Positions 36,256-44,770 are shown, counted from the stretch's first letter. The stretch: 64,000 nucleotides of DNA from Herpetosiphon giganteus (GCF_016907925.1 NZ_JAFBCZ010000005.1:124001-188000); one strand, 5' to 3'. Notes: a model not told the origin generated them from the letters alone. Numbers and translations are program-made.

Positions 36256-36654
36256 ATGAAGCAACACTGGCACAAATTAACCAATAAACAGGCGTGGTTG
36301 CCGATTGTCGGCAGCGTGGTTGGCTTGATCCTCACTCATGGAATTGCGCTGGCTTGTATTGTGTATTGTGCAGTAATACAATCTGATACCGCATTAATCG
36401 CCCACCATGGGCATCATCACCAACAGCCAATTCAGTTAATTATTGATGATTTTCAACATCTCCAACCAGCGCCGTTCACTTCGGGCGTGCTTGAGCAAGG
36501 CCATGAAGTGCCGCTTGCTTTAGCAACGATGCTGCTTGTGCTCGTTTCAATGCGGATTGCGCGTTGGGTGTACCGCAATTTAGGCATGATTGGCCGCTCG
36601 TGGATTGAACGTCCGCTTGCTCCGCCACCACGCTACCTTGGTTGCAATGCTTAA
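36256..36654 (+). CDS. Two-helix membrane protein with His-rich loop
   Basis: The 132-residue product has two hydrophobic helices (about 15-40 and 85-105). Between them lies a non-cytoplasmic-looking loop with HHGHHHQQ and further His and Glu residues (QGHEVP). C33 and C37 lie in the first helix (ACIVYCA). I do not recognise a family. Its position between cytochrome c and copC and the histidine cluster suggest metal (copper) binding, which is inference. Confidence 0.7.
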   Translation: MKQHWHKLTNKQAWLPIVGSVVGLILTHGIALACIVYCAVIQSDTALIAHHGHHHQQPIQLIIDDFQHLQPAPFTSGVLEQGHEVPLALATMLLVLVSMRIARWVYRNLGMIGRSWIERPLAPPPRYLGCNA

Positions 36655-36727
36655 TACAGGTTCCGTTTGATCGGTTTAGCATTTTTTGGCAGATCGCTGT
36701 GATCTGCTGCAACTAAGGATTTACATA

Positions 36728-37249
36728 ATGAAACGTTTAATTGCTTTGTTGGCGTTGGTGATTATTTTTGCTCAGCCTGGGGTCAGTTCAGCGCACTCCA
36801 AATTGGTCAGTTCAACTCCTGCCGATGGCTCGAAATTGGCAGCTGCGCCAAGCGAAGTGGTTTTGACCTTCAATGATGAGTTAGAATCGGAAGGCGTGAA
36901 ATTAAGCGTCACCGATGCTAATGGCACAGTCGTTGATACTGGCGATGGTCGGGTTGATTTGGCTGATCTTGAGCGCAAAACCATGCGCGTTTCGTTGAAA
37001 TCGGGCTTGAGCACTGGCAGCTACACGGTTAGCTGGTCGGTTACCGGCAGCGATGGCCACGAAGTAACTGGCGCAATTGACTTTGCCGTGGGCGATGCAG
37101 CCGTGCCAACTCCTGCTCAACCAGATCATCACACCCCAGGCTTGCCAGCAACTGGCAGCAATGGCTTCAACGTCGGCATTCTGCTGGCCGCAATCATCAT
37201 TTTCATGGCTGCTGGCGTGGCTTTGCGCCGCCGCTCAGTCCGTGCCTAA
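36728..37249 (+). CDS. copC: CopC-family copper-binding protein, membrane-tethered
   Basis: CopC binds Cu(II) outside the cytoplasm. The 173-residue protein has a signal peptide ending SSA, so the mature protein starts with H23 (HSKLVSSTPADGS), the first CopC copper ligand. The others are Asp and His in GSDGHEVTGAIDF. A Pro-rich stretch (PTPAQPDHHTPGLPATG) leads to a C-terminal membrane helix with an RRRS tail, like a wall-anchor without LPxTG. ATG 36728 follows AAGGA. A strong terminator follows. Confidence 0.92.
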   Translation: MKRLIALLALVIIFAQPGVSSAHSKLVSSTPADGSKLAAAPSEVVLTFNDELESEGVKLSVTDANGTVVDTGDGRVDLADLERKTMRVSLKSGLSTGSYTVSWSVTGSDGHEVTGAIDFAVGDAAVPTPAQPDHHTPGLPATGSNGFNVGILLAAIIIFMAAGVALRRRSVRA

Positions 37250-37271
37250 ACGAGTATTTTCGATGCTCCAG

Positions 37272-37302
37272 CGTGCTAGGTTTAGGCCTAGCACGTTTTT
37301 TT
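37272..37302 (+). terminator. Terminator after copC
   Basis: Stem CGTGCTAGG/CCTAGCACG has a 6-nt loop and runs into TTTTTTT. It ends the 35243-37249 transcription unit. Confidence 0.9.
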
Positions 37303-37328
37303 ACTATTGGGGGTTGGTAACCAGTGGC

Positions 37329-37467
37329 ATGCTCTCACCTCCCAACCCCCTCTCCCACGAAAACACGGGCGAGGGGGAGCCGCCGTTTTCAATGAAGAAT
37401 TGCGGTAGAACCAGAGCGTTAAAGCCCCTCGCCCGCGCCACGGGAGAGGGGTTGGGGTGAGGGAACT
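37329..37467. repeat. Dispersed palindromic repeat, copy 4
   Basis: Outer arms CTCACCTCCCAACCCCCTCTCCC and GGGAGAGGGGTTGGGGTGAG are clear inverted repeats. Inner parts CGGGCGAGGGGGAGCCGCC and GCCCCTCGCCCGCG also pair. It lies between the copC terminator and the CopC-CopD fusion gene. Confidence 0.85.
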
Positions 37468-37560
37468 GAACGACTGAACGTACACCTAAGCCATACTTAT
37501 GATACAACCCATAATTGAACTCTACGATTCAGTTTGTGCAACCGATAAGGAACGATAGAT

Positions 37561-39276
37561 ATGAAGCGGATTTTAGTTTTAGCTGTTTTTTTGCTCTGTT
37601 TATGGCCAAGCGTGGCGGCGGCGCATGCCTTGGTTATCGAGAGCAGCATTGTTGATGGCGCGGCGCTCGATGTTGCGCCAGCCGAGGTTGTGCTGCGATT
37701 TAGCGAGCCGCTTGACCAAAGTTATAGTTCGCTGACGCTCTACAATGAGCAATCGCAGCCAATTGGGCTTGAGCAAACCACCTTTCCCGCCGCCGATAGT
37801 ATGCAGGTGGCTTTGCCTGCCGAGCTGCGCCCAGGCGAATACACCTTAATTTACAAGGTGCTTTCGACTGCCGATGGCCACCGTTCGGCTGGCTCGTTGC
37901 TGTTTAGCATCGGCACAGGAACCGTGCCAACCGCGCCTTCGGTCGAAGTTAGTGCAACTGCTGATGCTGGCCTCAGTTGGGGCGTGGTCAGTGGCCGCTC
38001 AATCGCCTTAACTGGTGGTTTAGGGGCAATCGGCGGCTTGGCTTGGTTGTTGATTTTGCTCTTGCCAGCGATTCAGCACAATCCTGAATCACGCTTGCCA
38101 TTGCTGCTGCGGCCAACGATTTGGCTCACGCAATTCAGCTTGGTCTTATTGCTGATTGGCTCAATTTGGGAATTTGTGGTGCGCGCCAGCGATTTTGGCG
38201 ATGGCAGCTTGGCCTCAATTCAATATGCTGATGTGCTGTCGTCGATGGCAATGAGCCGTTGGGGCATTTTGGCGTTGATTCGCTTGGTTGCGATTACGCT
38301 CTTGATTCCGTTGACCTTCTTGGCTGCCTATCGCAAGCCAATGGGCTATCTGGCCTTGGGCTTGGCCTGTTTGAGCCTCTTGACGTTTAGCATGAGCGGC
38401 CATGCTGCGGCCAATATCGATGACCCCATCACGCCAGTTGCCTCAGATTGGCTGCATATGCTGACGGCGGCGGTTTGGTTTGGCGGCTTGATTGGCATGG
38501 CTTTGAGTGCTTGGGTCTTGCGCAAAACCGAAGCTGCCGCCCGCAACAGCGCTTTGGCGTGGCTAATTGCCCGCTTTAGCCCGTTGGCTTTGTTTAGCAT
38601 TGCCTTGGTGGTGCTGACGGGTACGATGCGCACCTTCGACCAACTGCCAACTTTGGCTGGTTTGTGGGAATCGCGCTACGGCCAAACCTTGTTGATCAAG
38701 CTGGCAGTGATGGTTGCCACGCTGTTGCTCGGTTTTTGGCATTGGCGCAAGCTTAATCCGCGCTTGCAAGCTGCCAAAGATCAAGCAACCGTGGTTAAAA
38801 TTGGCCTGACCTTGGGCTTAGAAAGCACATTGGCCATTGGCGTGATTTTGGTCGCCAGCGCCTTGACCCAAACGCCACATCCGGTTAAAGCCGCTCCCAG
38901 CGCAGGTGGAACCGCCCAACCAACCTTGCCCACGCCAACCCCGCGTGTAGCTCAGCCCTTCAATCTGACTGCTCAGCAAGAAGGCTTGACCATGACACTC
39001 TCTATTGATGATAACCGCCCAGGTGAGCGTCGATTTAGTGCTGGCGTTCGCGATACGAATGGCGTAATTCAGCCAGATCGGGTACGCTTACGCTTTGAAT
39101 CGCTTGATCTCGAAGCTGGTCAACAGGTGGCAATTCTCGAAGCCGATGCTGATGGACTCTACAGCGCAACTTCGGGAGCGCTAAGCTTGGTTGGGCGCTG
39201 GAAGATCGAAATGCAAGTGCGGCGGGTTAATCTGCCCGATGTCACTGCTGAATGGACTGTGGAGATAACGCGCTAA
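37561..39276 (+). CDS. CopC-CopD fusion copper protein
   Basis: Residues 1-21 are a signal peptide. The mature protein starts H22 (HALVIESS), and the CopC domain continues to about 120 with the copper motif TADGHRSAGSLLF. Eight or so membrane helices (about 150-440) form a CopD/PcoD-like domain with conserved His in GHAAANIDD and WLHMLTAAVWFGG. A C-terminal extracytoplasmic beta domain (about 470-571) resembles YtkA-like modules. It probably takes up or handles copper for secreted or respiratory enzymes. Its stop overlaps the hisG start by one base. Confidence 0.92.
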   Translation: MKRILVLAVFLLCLWPSVAAAHALVIESSIVDGAALDVAPAEVVLRFSEPLDQSYSSLTLYNEQSQPIGLEQTTFPAADSMQVALPAELRPGEYTLIYKVLSTADGHRSAGSLLFSIGTGTVPTAPSVEVSATADAGLSWGVVSGRSIALTGGLGAIGGLAWLLILLLPAIQHNPESRLPLLLRPTIWLTQFSLVLLLIGSIWEFVVRASDFGDGSLASIQYADVLSSMAMSRWGILALIRLVAITLLIPLTFLAAYRKPMGYLALGLACLSLLTFSMSGHAAANIDDPITPVASDWLHMLTAAVWFGGLIGMALSAWVLRKTEAAARNSALAWLIARFSPLALFSIALVVLTGTMRTFDQLPTLAGLWESRYGQTLLIKLAVMVATLLLGFWHWRKLNPRLQAAKDQATVVKIGLTLGLESTLAIGVILVASALTQTPHPVKAAPSAGGTAQPTLPTPTPRVAQPFNLTAQQEGLTMTLSIDDNRPGERRFSAGVRDTNGVIQPDRVRLRFESLDLEAGQQVAILEADADGLYSATSGALSLVGRWKIEMQVRRVNLPDVTAEWTVEITR

Positions 39277-40277
39277 TGCTACGTTTTGCTGTGCCTTCCA
39301 AAGGTGCTCTTGCTGATGATACGTTTCGCTTTTTCGAAAGCTGTGGCCTGAAAATCTCGCGGCCAAATCCTCGTCGCTACACTGCTTCGATTAAAGCCTT
39401 GCCCGAGGTTGAGGTTTTGTTGAATCGCGTGCCCGATATTGTCGAGAAGGTCGCCGAAGGCTCGATCGATTTGGGCGTAAGCGGCTACGATCTGGTCGAG
39501 GAACTTGGCGGCGAAAGCGATGATCTGGTGGTGGTCTACAAAGATTTGGGCTTTGGCTATTGCGATTTGGTGCTGGCCGTGCCTGATCACTGGATTGACG
39601 TAACGTCATGGCGCGATGTGGCCGACTTGGCAGCAGAGTATGCGCGCTCTGGCCGCCAACTGCGAATTGCGACCAAGTTTCCCAATTTGGTGCGCCAATG
39701 GTGCCACCAACAAGGCATCAACGTCTTTGCCTTGATCGACTCGCAAGGGGCTACCGAAGCCGCGCCATCGTTGGGATATGCAGACATCATTGCCGATTTG
39801 ACAGCCACTGGGACAACCCTCCGCGATAATCATCTCAAGATGATTCAAGGAGGCACGATTCTGCAAGCGCAAGCTGCATTAATTGCCAATCGGCGCTCAC
39901 TCCGCGAAAGTTCGCAAAAACAACGAGTTGTGCAATCGATTTTAGAGCTGATCGAAGCCCGCCATCGCGCCAAAACCTATGTTTCGCTAATTGCCAATGT
40001 GCCAGGCGCTGATGTCGCCGATGTTGGCGCGCGGGTGGTCGCGCATCCAGCGTTGGCGGGATTGCAAGGCCCAACGGTTTCGCCAGTGTGGAGCCGCGAT
40101 GGTGGCGACGGTTGGTACGCAGTATCGTTGGTCGTCGATAGCGCCAACATTCTGCCAGCCATCGATCACCTGCGCTCGATCGGCTCAAGTGGGATCACGG
40201 TTTTGCCGGTGCACTATGTTTTTGCTGAACGATCGCAAAGTTTTGCCGCATTGAACGAATTAATGCACAAAAGCTAG
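39276..40277 (+). CDS. hisG: ATP phosphoribosyltransferase, long form
   Basis: It catalyses the first step of histidine synthesis, ATP plus PRPP to phosphoribosyl-ATP. The 333-residue protein starts MLRFAVPSKGALADDTF and contains the periplasmic-binding-type catalytic core (DLGVSGYDLVEE, IADLTATGTTLRDN for the PRPP site) and a C-terminal regulatory domain (about 255-333), so it is the long form that does not need HisZ. ATG overlaps the copCD stop (TAATG), implying coupling to an unrelated copper gene. No other his genes are nearby, and rvt follows 29 bp later. Confidence 0.94.
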   Translation: MLRFAVPSKGALADDTFRFFESCGLKISRPNPRRYTASIKALPEVEVLLNRVPDIVEKVAEGSIDLGVSGYDLVEELGGESDDLVVVYKDLGFGYCDLVLAVPDHWIDVTSWRDVADLAAEYARSGRQLRIATKFPNLVRQWCHQQGINVFALIDSQGATEAAPSLGYADIIADLTATGTTLRDNHLKMIQGGTILQAQAALIANRRSLRESSQKQRVVQSILELIEARHRAKTYVSLIANVPGADVADVGARVVAHPALAGLQGPTVSPVWSRDGGDGWYAVSLVVDSANILPAIDHLRSIGSSGITVLPVHYVFAERSQSFAALNELMHKS

Positions 40278-40306
40278 CAGAATGTGGCTCCTTGCTGGAG
40301 GCACTG

Positions 40307-42667
40307 ATGTTAACTGCAACTGAACAATTGGTAACTGCAATTAAATTGCGCGAGTTGGGCTTGCAACGTGAGCAAGCCCTTGCAACCTATGCTGAAATTA
40401 GCCAACAATTAGCCACACTTGAAGAACCCCATGCCCGCATTAAGCTCCTGCAGGAGCAATTGCAGCAATTAACCTTTGCCAAACAGCCGCTGCACCCGAG
40501 CATTAGCAACATGCGTTTATTAAGCGATCCGGCTACGCCTGCTAGCCCTGAATTAACCGCTTGGTGGTCGGCTGAGCTTGAGCGTGAATTGGCCAGTGGT
40601 CAGCTGCGCGCCGAATTGGTTTCGATATTTGGCGCAGTCTTCCAAGAGTGGCTTGATCATGCCGAAGTTAACGCGCCCCATGCTGAGCAAGCCCAGCGCT
40701 TGGTCGAACACATTAATCAGCCTGGGATGGCAACCAAGCACGGGCCAGTCCTCGATCGTATCTTTCACGATCAGCTTGATCCTGAAAGCCGCGCCGAATT
40801 AACCACCATGCTGCATGCTGAGCCAGCGTTGCTTGATGATGATTTGCGTGCTGCGATGTTGCGGCGTATTGCCAACGATAGCTTTTATAGCGCTGCCACG
40901 CGGGCCGAGGCCCGCCAAATCGTGGGCGATCCGATTATGCTCAAAGAATTGGCCGATGCTTTGTTGTTGCTGCGTGAGCATTTGGGCAGTTGGCGCTGGC
41001 CCAAGGCTGGTGTTGCCGCAGTAGCGCAATATGCACGGACCAAATGGCGCTTGTTTTTGCAAGAAGATTTGGTGACCGCGTGTTTGCATTACTTGGTTGC
41101 CGAGCAGTGGCAAGCCTATTTTGCCAAATTTTGCCAGCTCAATGGTACGTTTCCCTTGAAAAAACTCAAGCGCATCGCCCAAGATCGCGGCTACGATCGC
41201 GATTTGAACAAGCTAATTGCCGAAAGCTACACGCTGGCTAAAAGTGTCAATTTGTGGCATAGCCTGCGCCGCCCGCTTGCCCACGATGCTGCTGAACACC
41301 TTGAGTTGTATGGCAATTCCAGTTCGATTTTTGCCAGTCGGGCTAGCGAAATTCAGCGCTTGCAACAATGGAGCCAATTGGCCGAATACGATGCGCAATA
41401 TGAACATAATCTTGAAATTGCGCTGCGTTTGATCAACGCCGAAATTCAGCTTGGCCTGCATGCCACACCTGATCAACCAATCTATGTGCTCAAAACTGAT
41501 TTCCGTGATTATTATCCTTCGCTCAATCAGCAATTTGTGCTGGATATTTTGCAGCGGATGGGACTGAACGAGCAGCAACTTGGCTTTTTTGCCGAATATA
41601 TGGCTGTGCCGTTGCAGGTCAATCAGCAAGCAACCAAGCAGCAGGTTGGCCTGCCCAATCATCGGCCAATTTCAGACATTTTGGGCGAATTGGTCCTGCG
41701 TTTGTTGGAACAGTATCTTGAATTGCATGCTCATGTGCAAATCGTGCGTTTCGTTGATGACCTGACGATTATTGCCACCGATCCCGAGGAACTTGTGAAA
41801 GCTTGGCGGGCCTTGCAAACATGGTGTGCGAGCTGTGGCTTGGCTTTGAATCAGCAAAAAACTGGCGCAATTGCGATTAATGGCCAATTGCCAAGCGAAT
41901 TGCCGCAGCAAACGCCACATTGGCTCTTTCTGACCCTAGATCAGCGCGGCGTATGGCAACTTGATCAACATTTGATTCGCGAATATATTAACCAAACCAC
42001 TCAAGCGATCACGAATACACCTGCAATTCTTAATAAAATTGAGGTGTATAATGGGGCTTGCAGCTACCTATGCCAAGCGATTGGCCTACGGGTCAACCTT
42101 GGAGCCAGTCATAGGGAGCAGCTGCGCACAACCTTATGGCGTTATGGCCAACAAGTTATTCAACAAGGCAGCATGGTGGCCTATGTTGGCGATTTGATTC
42201 GTCAGCGTTTGCAGAGTCGTGTGCAATTGCCAGAGGCTTGGTTTCATTGGCCAATGACGGCTGGTGGTTTGGGCATTCAACAACCGTTGATCATCGCTCA
42301 TAGCTACCAAGAAACGTGGCAAACACTATCAGCACCAACCGTGCCATCAGAACGCTCAGCTTGGTGGCAACAAAACGATAATCCATGGGCTAGTTTTTAT
42401 CGCCATTGGTTGCAAACAATTGAGCCAAGCGAACCAGAAGCCAACAGTGTCCTAACATCATTAACCACTGATTTTATTGCGCGGGGCGGCGAAGTGCGCG
42501 CAAGCGAACAAGCTGGTTTATCGGCCTACTGGCGCTGGATATTGGCATTGTATGGGCCGCAAATTCTCGAACGTTGTGGAAGTTTTCGGTTTCTGTTTAC
42601 AGAACTTGTGCCACTTCAATTAATTGCGCGTAAATCTGCCAATAGATTGCATGGGACGCTCGAATAA
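40307..42667 (+). CDS. rvt: RVT: reverse-transcriptase-related cellular protein
   Basis: The 786-residue protein has an N-terminal coiled coil (about 1-70), a large helical N-terminal region, a palm domain and a long C-terminal domain. RT motif A is LKTDFRDYYPSLN (D398), motif B is around GLPNHRPISDIL, and motif C is IVRFVDDLTII (D484 and D485), followed by CGLALNQQKTG. The coiled coil, long extensions and C-terminal tyrosines (Y741 and Y749) fit the rvt class, single-copy RT-like genes of fungi and rare bacteria. From memory, the Herpetosiphon protein multimerises, uses Mn and may self-prime. No maturase, retron, DGR or CRISPR partner is visible. ATG follows GGAGG by 5 nt; hisG is 29 bp upstream. 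The cellular role is unknown. Confidence 0.88.
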   Translation: MLTATEQLVTAIKLRELGLQREQALATYAEISQQLATLEEPHARIKLLQEQLQQLTFAKQPLHPSISNMRLLSDPATPASPELTAWWSAELERELASGQLRAELVSIFGAVFQEWLDHAEVNAPHAEQAQRLVEHINQPGMATKHGPVLDRIFHDQLDPESRAELTTMLHAEPALLDDDLRAAMLRRIANDSFYSAATRAEARQIVGDPIMLKELADALLLLREHLGSWRWPKAGVAAVAQYARTKWRLFLQEDLVTACLHYLVAEQWQAYFAKFCQLNGTFPLKKLKRIAQDRGYDRDLNKLIAESYTLAKSVNLWHSLRRPLAHDAAEHLELYGNSSSIFASRASEIQRLQQWSQLAEYDAQYEHNLEIALRLINAEIQLGLHATPDQPIYVLKTDFRDYYPSLNQQFVLDILQRMGLNEQQLGFFAEYMAVPLQVNQQATKQQVGLPNHRPISDILGELVLRLLEQYLELHAHVQIVRFVDDLTIIATDPEELVKAWRALQTWCASCGLALNQQKTGAIAINGQLPSELPQQTPHWLFLTLDQRGVWQLDQHLIREYINQTTQAITNTPAILNKIEVYNGACSYLCQAIGLRVNLGASHREQLRTTLWRYGQQVIQQGSMVAYVGDLIRQRLQSRVQLPEAWFHWPMTAGGLGIQQPLIIAHSYQETWQTLSAPTVPSERSAWWQQNDNPWASFYRHWLQTIEPSEPEANSVLTSLTTDFIARGGEVRASEQAGLSAYWRWILALYGPQILERCGSFRFLFTELVPLQLIARKSANRLHGTLE

Positions 42668-42747
42668 AATTCCACGTGGGCAAAATCTCCATTCATTACC
42701 CGATAGTACTTTAAGGGTTGCTTTTTTAATATTAATCAAAGCCAAGC

Positions 42748-42836
42748 GAGGTGATTAATAACTCCTACAGGGGATAGTTAATCACCTCTGAATAGCAGGC
42801 TTAATCACCTTTTTCTACTCCCTTGACTGTGATTAA
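42748..42836. promoter_or_regulatory. Array of four inverted GTGATTAA elements
   Basis: GTGATTAA or its complement occurs at 42751, 42778, 42801 and 42829 in the order plus, minus, minus, plus, about 27, 23 and 28 bp apart. The first pair extends to perfect 11-bp arms GAGGTGATTAA/TTAATCACCTC around a loop with CTCC/GGGG. It could be an operator set for the downstream gene or structured RNA in the rvt 3' region. Confidence 0.5.
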
Positions 42837-42862
42837 CAACGCTAGCTAGCTATGTTAGTATT

Positions 42863-42876
42863 TGTAAACGTTTACA
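42863..42876. promoter_or_regulatory. LacI/CcpA-type operator palindrome
   Basis: TGTAAACGTTTACA is a perfect 14-bp palindrome and fits the catabolite-responsive element pattern TGWAANCGNTNWCA bound by LacI/GalR-family regulators. It lies 188 bp before the APH-like kinase gene, downstream of a TTGACT-type -35 (42823). No LacI-type regulator is encoded in the window. Confidence 0.6.
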
Positions 42877-43063
42877 CATATTAAAAAGCCCTAACTATAC
42901 TGTGAGCAAGCAGCATCTATTCAACCATTGCTCAAGAGGCTATCAATCGTAAAGTCGTGTGAAAGTTAGGCGCTGTACATTCTAGCCATTCCCCACTGCG
43001 CGGCAATGTGAGCCGCATAACCAATGGTGGTGGAACTCGTATAAAGGAAGGAGCGGGCGAACG

Positions 43064-44074
43064 ATGACGATCATGCTGCTCTCAGATCATCGCGCATTTC
43101 CTGCGCTACGTGATCAAGCTCTGCCAAGTTTAGGGATTTTCACGTTACACCCAACGTTCAATGTCGAACCAATTATGAATACTCCCAGTGTGCAGCGGGT
43201 GCACGAGGCGCATAGCGGAGTCCATGTGGTTATTAAATCGTTTGAGCATAAAACCGGCTTAGATGGTCGGCGCTTTTTGCCAGCCTATTCGCGGGCCTTA
43301 TTGAATCGCGAAGCCACCACCTTGGCTCAGTTGCACGCGCTTGGTTTTGCCCAAGCACCCTATCTTGTGCCCCGCCCACTCGCCACCGACCCTGAGCGCC
43401 TGTTGCTAATTACCGAATGGTTGCCAGGCCAAAGTTGGGGGTCGATTCTCGAAACCACTTTGCAAACCCGCAATTTAGGCCCCTTGATGGCCTATGTCGA
43501 TACGATCACTGGCTGGCTGGCCACCTTGCATCGTCGTACTGCCACCACCGATAGTATTGATTCAACCAATGCATGGGAATATTGGGAAAAATTGCTGCGC
43601 CAATTGCGTGGTCAAGGCTTGCTCAACCATGCTGCCTTAGCCAATTTGCGCATGCTCCAAGCTCATTGGGCAAACAGCGGCGAGCTGGAACAAGGCTTGC
43701 GCTCGATGATTCATGGCGATGCAACGCCAGCCAATATGCTGTTTACCGCTCCCGCTGAGCTTGCATTGATCGATTGGGAGCGATCCCGCCACGATGATCC
43801 AGCGATTGATATTGGCTGTATGGTGGCTGAATTGAAGCATGCCTTCTTCAACATGCTTGGTGATGCAACCGCTGCCGAGTGGCTGATTCGGCGGGTCTAT
43901 GATCGTTATGGCTTGTTGAACGATTTTGATCAGGCCGAATTTGCCTCATTTACCCAGCGCGGCCAATTTTATATGGGCTGCTATTTGCTGCGGATTGCGC
44001 GCAACGAATGGTTTAGCTGGGACTATCGCCAACGCTTAGTGGCGGAGGCGCAGGCATGTCTGGTCGTCCGCTAG
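43064..44074 (+). CDS. Aminoglycoside phosphotransferase-like (choline-kinase-fold) kinase
   Basis: The 336-residue protein has the APH catalytic loop MIHGDATPANMLF (about 215-227) and the metal-binding ALIDWERSRHDDPAIDIG (about 233-250). The N-lobe shows VHVVIKSFEHK with the likely ATP-binding Lys. The family includes antibiotic, homoserine, choline and sugar kinases; nothing shows that this is a resistance gene. GAAGGAG precedes the ATG. It overlaps the next gene by 19 bp, so the kinase and HAD hydrolase are coupled, and a possible catabolite operator lies upstream. Confidence 0.85.
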   Translation: MTIMLLSDHRAFPALRDQALPSLGIFTLHPTFNVEPIMNTPSVQRVHEAHSGVHVVIKSFEHKTGLDGRRFLPAYSRALLNREATTLAQLHALGFAQAPYLVPRPLATDPERLLLITEWLPGQSWGSILETTLQTRNLGPLMAYVDTITGWLATLHRRTATTDSIDSTNAWEYWEKLLRQLRGQGLLNHAALANLRMLQAHWANSGELEQGLRSMIHGDATPANMLFTAPAELALIDWERSRHDDPAIDIGCMVAELKHAFFNMLGDATAAEWLIRRVYDRYGLLNDFDQAEFASFTQRGQFYMGCYLLRIARNEWFSWDYRQRLVAEAQACLVVR

Positions 44075-44763
44075 TCTTGTTTGATGTCTATGGCACGCTG
44101 GTTGATGTGCACACCGATGAGCATCAACCAGCGCTGTGGCAGCATTTGGCCCAGTGGTTGCGCTATCGGGGCGTGGCTTGTACTGCGGAAAGTTTACATA
44201 AGCGTTATTTTGTGGCGATGCAAGCCAATCTGCCTGCCCACGAACGCTATCCCGAATGGCAAACTGAGCAGGTTTGGGCTAGTTTGCTGGCCGAGTTTGG
44301 GCTTGATCCTGCTGAGGCTGTGAGCATGAGCCAATTATTGCGGGTGCTGAGCATCAAACATTTGCGGCTTTTCCCCGAAACCAAGCAAGCCCTAGAACTT
44401 TTGCGCCAGCACTACCAGCTTGGCATTGTTTCCGATGCTCAACGAGTAATTGTGCTGGCCGAATTGGCTGAACTAGGCATAGGCGAATATTTTGCGCCAA
44501 TTATCATTTCTTCGGATTATGCCTATCGCAAGCCCGACCCTCGTTTGTTTGGCCATGCCTTGGCGCACGTGCCAACCTCAGCAACCAAAACTTGGTATAT
44601 TGGCGATAATTTGTTGCGCGATGTTCAAGGTGCGCAGCTCGCTGGGTTGCATGCAGCTTGGGTTAAGCGCCCCCAAGCCACGACTGAAGCCTCGCAGCAC
44701 AGCCCCGATTTGATTGTGCCCGATTTGCTGAGCTTTGCCCGCCATCTCATCGAGCAGCGCTAA
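44056..44763 (+). CDS. HAD-superfamily hydrolase (haloacid dehalogenase-like)
   Basis: The 235-residue HAD protein has the nucleophile motif LFDVYGTLVD (D10). The DxYGT form is typical of haloacid-dehalogenase-like subfamily IA members. It also has GIVSDAQ (motif II), the Lys in AYRKPDPRLFG (motif III) and WYIGDNLLRDVQGAQLAG (motif IV). A helical cap occupies about 20-90. It is probably a small-molecule phosphatase; the pairing with the overlapping APH-like kinase suggests a shared phosphorylated metabolite (inference). Confidence 0.9.
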   Translation: MSGRPLVLFDVYGTLVDVHTDEHQPALWQHLAQWLRYRGVACTAESLHKRYFVAMQANLPAHERYPEWQTEQVWASLLAEFGLDPAEAVSMSQLLRVLSIKHLRLFPETKQALELLRQHYQLGIVSDAQRVIVLAELAELGIGEYFAPIIISSDYAYRKPDPRLFGHALAHVPTSATKTWYIGDNLLRDVQGAQLAGLHAAWVKRPQATTEASQHSPDLIVPDLLSFARHLIEQR

Positions 44764-44770
44764 ACATAAA

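Noticed and set aside
40292-42667. Interpreting the RT-like gene as a retron, group II intron or diversity-generating element
   Set aside because: No structured msr/msd-like repeat, maturase/HNH domain, variable-region repeat pair or partner effector is visible nearby. The long coiled-coil N-terminus and C-terminal extension fit rvt better.
43064-44074. Antibiotic (aminoglycoside) resistance gene
   Set aside because: Only general APH-fold motifs are present. Coupling to a HAD hydrolase and a catabolite-type operator point to metabolism.
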